A stretch of DNA of 64,000 bases from assembly GCF_001638985.1 (NCBI RefSeq), contig NW_017265137.1:1701054-1765053 (forward strand). Reading direction: 5' to 3'. The position numbers were made by a program, and so were the translations under genes. Positions 49,417 through 58,236 of the stretch are shown piece by piece (position 1 is the stretch's first letter; every line of letters starts with the position of its first letter). The notes beneath the pieces were generated by a model that saw nothing but the letters and a program-made list of their open reading frames with translations, searched no databases and was not told the DNA's origin. Source of the DNA: Phycomyces blakesleeanus NRRL 1555(-) (taxonomy: Eukaryota; Mucoromycota; Mucoromycetes; Mucorales; Phycomycetaceae).

Positions 49417-49806
49417 GGGTCGATTTATTGCCAACAACGGTATACTCACTCGGTTAGTCATGGCATAGGCAATAAAAGAACGATTTACTGACACATGTCT
49501 ATTACTAGACCAGGAAAAGGTCTATGATAAAGTGTATCTATTGTACTCTAATGTACTTTATTTACATATAATTTCATACACGCACGCACGCACGCACACA
49601 CACACTCTCTCTCTATCTCTTTATGTTGTTAACCCAGCTCAGCTCAACAACTATTTCTAATTCTCTTATTAATCTACCAAGTTACAAGACATTGTAAATG
49701 AAAGGTCTCGCATGAATTTGGTATTGCAGCTTTATCATGGTAAAAGTAAAGAAGATCAATTTTCACCAACTCTGCTCAACCTGACTTTTGAGCCGTTGTT
49801 CCGATA
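49417..49806 (+). pseudogene. LINE-type reverse transcriptase fossil
   Basis: Two fragments of a non-LTR reverse transcriptase can be read. At about 49420-49545 it is 'RFIANNGILTRLVMA' with 'CLLLDQEKVYDKVY', matching the L1/Tx1-like catalytic motif A region (LLLDQEKAYDRV). At about 49754-49806 it is 'EDQFSPTLLNLTFEPLFR', matching the G-D-P-L-S-P-x-L-F-N-L-A-x-E-P motif. Stops and about 200 bp of unrelated sequence intervene, so the element is dead. Confidence 0.65.
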
Positions 49807-50403
49807 AGTGAGTAGTACACGATCTTTGGTTTATTTGATTTTAGTTCATTTTGTCCTTCCGGGCCATTTTCTCCTTTGTATTCTGCCAGTCAAATTATTT
49901 GTATGCACTAACGATTTGCTTTTTTTTAATTTCCCTTATTACTCTTATTACTGTTAATGCCTTTCTCTACTGTTGGTTCTGTTTGTAAGTCTATATCACA
50001 GCTTTGTCCAGTAAATGAAGTTTGATCTTGGTAGATTGACATGGAATAAGATCTACATATAAAAAACCCAATTTACCTTCTTTCTTATTATTCCCTCTTT
50101 TTTTTCTCTCTCTCTTACTCTTCACAAGTGTCACACAATAATATCTTGGCGTATGAGTGTTTTACACAACCAGAAAATATATATGTATGTGTATGTATAG
50201 ACATAACTCTGTATAAAATAGGTCCAGATCGTTTCAAATTTATTTATTTATTTATTTATCTTTTAGACTAAACCTACAAATACCATAGTAGTTATCGTGG
50301 CTTGTTGCTTTATGTATAAAAGAAGAAGGAAAGAAAGAAAGCATGGGTTAAGCAGAAGAATTGTAAGAGAAAAGAAAATTAGTTGCATTAATATCTATAT
50401 CTG

Positions 50404-50439
<36 letters not shown>

Positions 50440-51416
50440 CATTGAGTTTTAAGTACCAAATTTGGTATATAAAATGACCTTTTACTTGTAATTTTTTTTT
50501 TAAAAAAAAGGCTCTTCAATAGCGTGGTTGTGCTTATCTACTATATTATTATTTTGCTATAAATGTTTAATGCCGAGAGTTAAAGCCATTTCAAAAAAAA
50601 AAGAGTTTAGTCAATATGTTCATCTTGTACACTATTGTTGAGTGTTCATTGATTAAGACATAAGTTGTATAGATATATAAAAGCAATCAAGCTTTTTTGG
50701 AATTAATATATAAAGGTCCCCCTCCCCTCTCCCCGCCCCCATCTGAACCGATTTGATTTGATTTTATTTTTGCAGTTAAAATGTACTACATAAATGGTCT
50801 ATAGACCCCGCTCCAAAAAAAATAATATATTTATACATTTATACACACACACAAGTTTAAGCTTAAGCTTGGGCTTGATTGTATCATTAATATATTGATA
50901 TTTTTTTGTAGTCAGAATAAAAGCTACAAAAGAATATTTATCTACCTACCTTTTTAGAAGAGACAAAATAGTACATATATCGAGATTTATATGAGAGGTA
51001 TACAGTAAAGCAAGACCAGACAAATTGTGCCGTACTATACAATGTAGTGTCGTGTTGTGGTGCGACGTGCTAGATTTCCACGAAAAAACAAGCTGATAAA
51101 AGACAAGATTGTTAATTGGCTCAATATGCGAAGTTCAGTAGCACATTCAATAAGTTTTATTTATACAACCTATAAAAAAACATTAATTTAAATATATATA
51201 AAGTGCCTATTCGAGAATACTTTCTCTCTCTCTCTTTCTTTCTTTTCTTCTTCTTCTTCACCTACTTCTTCCTTGAATTTTCTTTATTTATTCTTTTAAA
51301 ATTAATTGATTAAATAAATAAATAAACATTTTGCCAAGGAAGAAGCCCCAAGAAGAACAAAAGAGAGAGATATATACACACACACACAAACACAACAGAC
51401 ATTTATACATACAAAA
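49807..51416. other. Gene-free stretch upstream of the LEA2-like gene
   Basis: AT-rich with (GT)n near 50420-50440 and a T9A8 palindrome at 50493-50509. The CT-rich stretch 51220-51260 is likely part of the promoter of the next gene. Confidence 0.45.
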
Positions 51417-52616
51417 ATGGCATATTATCAACGTGACGATCATAATGGGGGTTATAAGAACTCAGCAACACCACCCTATTCTAACAACCAAGATACCTAT
51501 GCAATGCATAATATGCCACAGACAGCATATACTGGAGCAAATCAACAATCTTACTACGATGATAAAAACACCAATTACAACAGCTACTACAACGCTCCTA
51601 CTCCAGCATCCTCAGAGGGTTACAATTACCCAGGTCCGACTCCAAAGGCTCACCAGAACCCAGCCGACTACCAACACATCTACGAACCCCAAGGATACGT
51701 AGACAAACCAGACTTTTATAATGTCGACGGGCCTAAGAAAAGATCATGCTGCGATCTACTGTGCTGCGGGTGCTGCGTCTGCTGTCCTCGCTGGTTTCGT
51801 TGGATCGCATGTATCATCTTATTGATCATCATTGGCCTGGGTATTGCTGTGGGAGTATTGGCTGCCATATTCAAAACCCCCAGTGTTGATTTCAAAGGAA
51901 TCGAAGGCCAGCCGTCCTTCAACCTCCAGGGTACAACTGCCAACATTAGCACCGTTCTTTCCATTAGTGTCAATAACCCAAACATCGAGAGTGTTACATT
52001 TGAAAAGATTATTGCAAAGGCAAGTAATCAAAGACAAAGACAAAGCCAAAAAGAAAGAAAGAAAGTTTGTATTGATCCTCTACAACTCTATAAACTTATA
52101 GGCTTATTATCCTAATTATCACAACATTTCTTTGGGAGGAGGACAAAAGAATGATGTTCACATAAGCTCCAATGCGATTACCAATATTCTCTTTCCCTTT
52201 AATCTCATCATCGATCTCTCTTTACCCGAGCAGCAGTCCATCATGACCGATTTGCTGGGCAAGTGCGGATTCTTGGGCGGAGAGAAAGAACAGATTAGTA
52301 TTGACTATGATGTCCAACCGACGATCAAAATCATTGGTATTCCAATCACCATCACAGTATCAGACACAGCCCGCTTCCCATGTCCTCTCCAGGTAAAATA
52401 GTAATAGTAATAATAATAATAATAATAATAATAGTATGAATTGTATTTAACACTATTTATATCTGTATATGTATTTGTATTTTTTAGGAAAGTGATTTTG
52501 ATACTCTTGTGAGTTCAACTCTTGGTAGTATTTTCGGCTCTGCTGCCACAGGGTCAGGTGGTCTTGGTGATTTAATTGGCAATGCTGCAAAGGCAGCTGG
52601 TATTACAGGATCGTAG
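51417..52616 (+). CDS. LEA2-domain-like single-pass membrane protein
   Basis: Three exons, 51417-52019, 52102-52392 and 52488-52616, give 340 aa. Residues 1-105 are Tyr/Asn/Gln/Pro-rich and disordered. A cysteine cluster (RSCCDLLCCGCCVCCPRW, about 109-126) abuts a transmembrane helix (IACIILLIIIGLGIAVGVLA), a likely palmitoylation site. The outer part (about 150-300) resembles the LEA-14/LEA2 beta-sandwich: 'TVLSISVNNPNIESVTFEKI', 'FNLIIDLS' and 'DYDVQPTIKIIGIPITITV'. The C-terminus is Gly/Ser/Ala-rich. Such fungal proteins are mostly uncharacterised; a cell-envelope role is inferred. Intron 1 has a GC donor (AAAG|GCAAGT). Confidence 0.75.
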
Positions 52617-52877
52617 AAGAATAATGTAAAATAACAACAACAACCATTGTATTATATATAAATGCATATACGTATGCGTATGTATACAGTATTATTTTTC
52701 TTAAAATTAAGAAGAAGAAGAAGTAATGAAAGAAATCTAAATTATTAATATTATTTTATTTTATTTTATTAAAAAAAAACGCACCCACACAACCTCTGTG
52801 ACGAGTATTTTGTTCCTAGTAGTTTGTCTTTATTTTTTATTTTATTTTATAGTATCTTTATTAAGACTTCTTTAATA
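52617..52877. other. Short intergenic region
   Basis: AT-rich spacer between the LEA2-like gene and the HIT gene, with (TTTTA)n near 52750 and 52840. Confidence 0.5.
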
Positions 52878-54032
52878 ATGTCTCTTCGTCTATTGTCTAA
52901 TTTCATTAACCGTAATTGCCATGTCATTCCAAAATGGCATGTTCAAGGACGCTTCTCATCAACCCACACTCATTTGTCTGACAATTGCATCTTTTGCAAG
53001 ATTATTAGGCATGTCTATTACATAGTCGTCAATAAAGAAATAAAGAAAAATACACACATAAAACTATATTACTGTCGCTTATCTCTTGTCAATTCACGCT
53101 TTATACCTATCTATATTGCTATTAATTTAATTTAGAGGGGATATCCCATCAATGAAAATTTTGGAGACTGACGAAAGGTAAAAAAAGAAAAAGAAAATGA
53201 TGAACGTTAGGTACAAAATATGTGTCTCTATATCTATCTCTATAACTTTGCCGTAATTTATTCTTTAGCTTTGCATTTATGGATATTGACCCATTGAGTA
53301 AAGGACACTGTGTAAGCCCTTTTAGAATGATCGGTAGATAAATGTACATGGGTTGCCTAATCAATTGACTCTTATTATTATTTTAGCTGGTCATTCCAAA
53401 ATGTAAATAAAAGTAAAAGAAAGAAAGATAAGAACAAGGGTTTTTGTTGGCTATGATTTTTATAGTCAAATTCAACCGTCATTAATGATTTATTATGGAT
53501 CATTAGACCATGCAGAGTTCTTACATCAAGTACCTGATGAATATCTTGTCGATGTGATGCCACTGACAAAAAAGATTGCCATTGCTGCTGGTCTTAAAGA
53601 ATATAATGTTTTACAGGTAATTGAATTATCCAAACAAGAAAAGAAAAGAAAATCAAAAGAAAATCAATTGGATTCTGTCATGTCCTTGATAACCAACAAC
53701 TTACCACACTATGCATTCTACACCTTAAAGAATAATGGAAAACTGGCAAACCAGGCAAGTGCATATAACATGGATTTAATTAGTATCATTATTTCTTTAA
53801 TGACAATCCAGATGAATTTCTAACATCACCGTATATATATTTATTTATTTATATTTATATTTACACACACAAAAATGATTAATAGGCTGTTCCCCATGTT
53901 CACTTTCATCTTATACCAAAGCCAAATCAAACCCAAGGCCTTTCAATCCATTGGAAGCCAAACAAGATGGACAAGAAAGATATTGAAACAAAATATCAAC
54001 AGATTCTTGAGAATCTCAAAGTACCATTATAA
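52878..54032 (+). CDS. HIT-family nucleotide hydrolase (HINT-type), probably mitochondrial
   Basis: Seven exons, 52878-53008, 53136-53177, 53269-53311, 53387-53402, 53507-53616, 53731-53754 and 53886-54032, give 170 aa. HINT-type proteins hydrolyse nucleoside phosphoramidates and related adenylates. Signatures: 'CIFCKIIRGDIPS' (zinc-type C-x2-C), 'FAFMDIDPLSKGHCLVIPK', 'HAEFLHQVPDE', 'NNGKLANQ' and the histidine triad 'PHVHFHLIPKP'. The first ~35 residues are basic and Ser-rich, like a mitochondrial presequence. Two introns use GC donors (53009 and 53755) and one exon is only 16 nt. Confidence 0.9.
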
Positions 54033-54250
54033 ATAAATTATAAAACAAATTGGCTCTTTTTTTGTGGGGTACTCTATCTGAATCAAATAACTCGACAAAT
54101 CCAAACCTCTTCTAAACCCGAGTCCCCTTCATTCATTCATTCTTATGCACTATGATTTCTTAATAACAATAGCTTAAAACAGAATACATCATTATCAAAA
54201 TATTCTAAAGCCTATTAAAAAATAATTAAGAATTAGAAAATACGCTATTT

Positions 54251-54282
<32 letters not shown>

Positions 54283-54340
54283 TATTTTCTCTTTCTTTCT
54301 TCCTTATATATTTTGCCCATCTGTCTCCTTTCTACTACAA
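54033..54340. other. Short intergenic region
   Basis: Contains (ATTT)n at 54246-54278 and a CT-rich stretch just before the next start codon. Confidence 0.5.
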
Positions 54341-55282
54341 ATGAACGGTACATTATCTCGTTTTTCCAGATGGTCTTCACGGCTCCCTCCTGCTTCATTG
54401 TCGTCATTAGCGCCTATTGAAAATAGACGCCCTAGTGGTGCTTTGGCAGGCATCAGACTTATGACGAACCTGCAACAACGTCCTGCCTTGCTTACGACCC
54501 AACCGTTCTGCCGTCCAACCTTACTTACCTCTCGCCCTGGGTACTCTGGTAGCTCTACTTCCATTCGCGCCTTTTCGCTTTGGCGTATTCCAATCATGTT
54601 GATGACGGCAGGAAAAACAAAACGCAGAATTGCCCTAGCCACCACACTAGGCGGCATGACGCTCGTGAGTGCAGTAGCGGGACCTGTGGTATGGTTGGTG
54701 GTCGGGGGTATCGCATCGATTTTGGCCTGGCGAGTATGGCGTCAGACATCGGTTTGGTGGAAGGTACTTGCTCCACCTGCAATGACAGTCGCGGGTGTGG
54801 CGTCCAAGGCTGGGAATGGGATTTTTGATCTTCTCAAGGCACACGTGGGAACCCACCGGGCGGCCGATCAAGTCCAAAAGGAAGCAATTTCGCAAATAAT
54901 GAAGTGGGCAGATACGCCAATGGGCCGGCGGGTCCTGACTGAGGAATTCAATGCAGATCACATCAAGGATCTTAGCTTCTTGCCGGTTCACTCGTCATCC
55001 TTTAGTTCCCAGACCATCAAAGAAAACAACAAGACCAAATTCGATGTACAGCGTGTAGAGATCCAGTTCTTTGCGGAGGATGATGCAACTCCAGGAGACA
55101 GAGGGGGCGGGTGTATAGTACGTGCGGTGGCGACTATTGATGGAAACGGAAAGATCCGAATGGAAGACATCAGACTGTCTGCGCCTGACTGGACGTCTGA
55201 AGAGAGGATTCCGATTGAATCACTACCGTATGGAGATGCACCACATCGAAGGATTATTGAAGGAGAATTCAAAGATGTTTAA
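54341..55282 (+). CDS. Unknown mitochondrial-type membrane protein
   Basis: Single exon, 313 aa, with clearly higher GC than its surroundings, supporting a real gene. The N-terminal ~80 residues are Arg/Ser/Leu-rich without acidic residues in the first 20, as in mitochondrial presequences. Two adjacent hydrophobic helices follow (about 97-133, 'TTLGGMTLVSAVAGPVVWLV' and the next segment). The C-terminal half is soluble, with a predicted strand-rich segment ('KFDVQRVEIQFFAED', 'CIVRAVATIDGNGKIRM'). I recognise no family. A matrix- or IMS-facing inner-membrane protein is plausible (inference). Confidence 0.7.
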   Translation: MNGTLSRFSRWSSRLPPASLSSLAPIENRRPSGALAGIRLMTNLQQRPALLTTQPFCRPTLLTSRPGYSGSSTSIRAFSLWRIPIMLMTAGKTKRRIALATTLGGMTLVSAVAGPVVWLVVGGIASILAWRVWRQTSVWWKVLAPPAMTVAGVASKAGNGIFDLLKAHVGTHRAADQVQKEAISQIMKWADTPMGRRVLTEEFNADHIKDLSFLPVHSSSFSSQTIKENNKTKFDVQRVEIQFFAEDDATPGDRGGGCIVRAVATIDGNGKIRMEDIRLSAPDWTSEERIPIESLPYGDAPHRRIIEGEFKDV

Positions 55283-55791
55283 ATAAACGAGAGAAGATAT
55301 ATATATATATATATGAGTGTGTGTATGTACCTTGATTTTTGTTGTTGTGTGTGTATATATATAAACAGACTACATTGACTTTATTTAGGCTATTAAAATC
55401 AAACTCATGCTGTACTCAGCCAGACTGATCGATCAAATTCTTGCGTGAATCTTACCCAATGATATCAATTTGTAGTTGAAGACACCAAAAGACAAAAGTA
55501 CAAAGCTCGTACAAAATTCATAGAATAGATAACTTGGTCCTTAGTCCAAAGATTGATCTTCGGCTATAAATTTTCATCTTCGGATACTGGGTTTAGCTTA
55601 TGCCTACATCAAGTGTTTTGTGCAACATAAATATGAAACACTTCCTTTTGGGGTAGGGCCTAAAGTCAATCCGGCTGAAATTAACTGAAAATAATTACAT
55701 TTTCAGATACATGATTATCTGTCAAAAGGATCCATTATTGTTATTATTATTATTATAAAGAAGACAGAGGATATGCAGTAATGCTAACTCT
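55283..55791. other. Intergenic; start of a transposon nest
   Basis: Contains at 55525-55555 a segment (atagataacttggtcctta) that reappears inverted at 56464-56494, plus AT-rich spacer. No gene. Confidence 0.5.
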
Positions 55792-56180
55792 CTACATTCT
55801 AAGCTCTTTTTCATTCAAAATATTCCACCAAAGGGAGATACAAACATCCAAAAAACCACCAAGAAAAAGGTGCGTATTGAACTGAATTCCCCATCTTATT
55901 TTCTCATATATCATGTCTTCTATCCCTCTCAAAACAGCTGATATGCTCGTTGGATCCATTCCAAAAATAAGAGACATGTCAAAAAGGCGTTTGGGAGAAC
56001 TGTATCGATACATCAACATGGCAAAGCCAAAGATGTTGCTGACTCTTATTTTTGAAATATAACAGGTTGGTTCCAGGCCAAGTGCCATGGTAATCCTTTC
56101 AATCTCTGGCATAGAAAATCTGAAAAGTTCAATGGATTGAGCTTCGTTGAGTAAGTATAGCTCAAGTCTGTCATACGCTA
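55792..56180 (-). pseudogene. Harbinger/DDE_4-type transposase fragment
   Basis: An open minus-strand stretch reading 'YDRLELYLLNEAQSIELFRF', then 'ALGLEPTCYISKIRVSNIFG', 'RYSSPKRLFDMSLIFGMDPT' and 'ISAVLRGIEDMIYEKIRWG'. This is the N-terminal helix-turn-helix region found before PIF/Harbinger-like DDE_4 nuclease domains (R-Y-x-x-x-x-R-L-x-D-l-x-x-x-F-G-x-x-x-S-x-I-s). The catalytic DDE part is absent, so the copy is truncated. Confidence 0.55.
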
Positions 56181-56439
56181 TGTTATGGTTCCTTCTTCAC
56201 GTCTCGGTTGAAGCATGATTTTCAACTTGTTCCTGAAGCTCTCGTTGTCTGTTACGAACTACTATGCAAAGGTAAATTTCTAAAGACATTTGATAACAAT
56301 TTTATAAGACTTTTTTGAACAATTAAAAGAATACCAGAACAAAGTTCATATAAAAAATCCTGCAATGCATATATGCTCTATCGTTATTGTGGCTTTTATA
56401 GAGCAGGTACTTTTGAAGAACATAAGGTCGACTGGATTT

Positions 56440-57425
56440 TAATGAGCACTTATATTAAAACTGCAACTTTCGGCTTAAGGACCAAGTTATCTATTAAGAT
56501 ATCGTACTCAGATATAGTCAATCTAGGATGTAACTGCAGTCCCGCATCAATCAAAACCGAGTCAATTATATCTTTGAATCTTGAGGGTATTGCTCTTGCT
56601 TTTGACAAATCCAGTACATGTTTATCATTAAAGCTGTTGGGTATATTAGTTACATATTGTTATAGAAGGGGTACTTATTCCAAGCTTAATATTTACCAAT
56701 ACTTAACAATCGCTTCCACCTTTCCTTCAAGACTAAGTTTCTTTACGTCTTTTAGGTCCAGCCTTTTTCTTCTTTTGGATGGGCGAGAAGCTGAAACACT
56801 GTCTTTTTGAACTGGAACTTCTTATTGCGCTACAGCTTCTCTCTGCGTCGCAACTTCTTCTTGCTCTTGATTTGCTTCTTTGTCAGCTTGTAACCTGAAA
56901 CCGGCTTTAAAGTGCAATTTTTCTTGCTAATAAAAAATATATTATTAAAAAACCGTGTTATTTACAAATATATAACATTAGCTGTTATACCTCTGATAAA
57001 TTTTTCTTGATTAATATGCTAACAGGGCGCGAATCTACTACGGGAGTTAAAGATAAGCGCAGTTTTTCAGCACGATATTTGATGCGTTTAGAATTTGTAC
57101 TGTCAGTTCCATTCTGATCCCAAAAGTCTGATAGTTGTTGCTTGAGTGTCGACTTTGTTGTTTCCTCTTTATTGAAGTAGAAATCTTGGCTTAATTTTTG
57201 TATCATGTTCATGTTGCTCCATGTTTCAAAAAGTATATCCTTCAGATAATCTTTGATTTGATGGTACGATGCTGAAAGAATAAAGTGAGTGTTATTATGT
57301 TTAAATTTACTGTTTTTTTAAAAGAAAGACATACCTTCTTCCAAAATAATTTTATCTGGCATCTGGAGTACATAGTTTCCACCAACCGTGAAGTGAGTTT
57401 GAGGTTTATGTTCTCCCACTCTCAT
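56440..57425 (-). pseudogene. Uncharacterised spliced gene, probably decayed
   Basis: Exons 57425-57335, 57271-56991 and 56926 onward splice in frame with good GT-AG sites. The protein begins 'MRVGEHKPQTHFTVGGNY' and is rich in Lys, Gln and Glu. It reaches TAA at 56822-56824 after 158 aa. Beyond the stop the same frame continues with a basic segment ('SKRRKRLDLKDVKKLSLEGK'), a plausible 64-nt intron, and 'NDKHVLDLSKARAIPSRFKD' / 'LQLHPRLTISEYDILIDN' before ending near 56450. Either a short protein or, more likely, a longer gene cut by one stop. The family is unknown to me. It sits in a transposon nest, so it may be an accessory gene of a mobile element. Confidence 0.5.
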
Positions 57426-57565
57426 TGAATTGCAAGCTTCAACTCATTGACGTTTTGTATACTAGCTCGTACTTTACTCGATTTGACTTCAAGAGCCCAC
57501 AATACATGCTTTATTGGGTTTAGATCTGGACTTTGACAAGGATTTTATTTTCAGCTACAAAATAA
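57426..57565 (-). pseudogene. Tc1/mariner transposase C-terminal fossil
   Basis: The minus strand reads 'NPCQSPDLNPIKHVLWALEV', then 'KVRASIQNVNELKLAIQ' and a stop: the terminal D-E/D region of a Tc1-like transposase. The glutamate normally in N-P-I-E is Lys here, so the catalytic triad is broken. Confidence 0.75.
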
Positions 57566-58236
57566 TTAATCGTGTTAAGATGTGAGTAATGTTTTTGAAA
57601 ATGACACTCTTTACCTACACTAATGATTTAGAAAAGAAAGTAGTAATGAAGAGAAGTGAACCAAAGAGCATTGTCAGTTTTTCTTTTTCCTCGAACATGA
57701 ACATAAATTGTTTAAGCATTACTACATTACTCTCTAATGTTTACAAAGTATTGGTTAATAAGAGAGACTTCCTTATTGTTTATAATTGCCCTTACTAACC
57801 TGAATTAAAAAAAACGGTATTTCAGTAGGTACGGGATGTACCAAAAGATGCAAATCTATAAAGTTTCAGCATTCCCTGCTTAAAGTATTACTGCCCCCAG
57901 GCATAAGTATGCCCCCACGAACAGAACAGCGTAAACAAGATACCGACATAATGAGGGAGATACGATCTGGTCGTAGCTGTCAATTAACGTGGCGAATGGC
58001 CTTACACCTTTAACGATATGCATCTGTAAATATTGGGTGAAAAAGATTTAATCTTTAGAAAATAATTTCTTCGCGTCTTACGTATCTCTGCTCTGGATAT
58101 TTTGGTTGGGTAAGAAATCATAATGACACAGTCTCAACTTGTCGCAAGACATTGATCTCATCACTTGCGAAATCTAAAACAAGTCTTCTCTAATTAGTGG
58201 GTTTCACCAGCTTTGGATGCTTGACTGTTGGATGTA
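57566..58236. other. Intergenic with possible Tc1-like N-terminal fossil
   Basis: On the plus strand from about 57910 one reads 'MPPRTEQRKQDTDIMREIRS' followed by 'RSCQLTWRMAL' and a stop, comparable to the N-terminal helix-turn-helix of fungal Tc1-like transposases. Short and decayed. The rest is anonymous. Confidence 0.35.

Noticed and set aside
54304..54991. Minus-strand frames opposite the 54.3-kb gene
   Set aside because: Shadows of a GC-rich coding exon. The plus frame has the presequence, membrane helices and stop in the right context.
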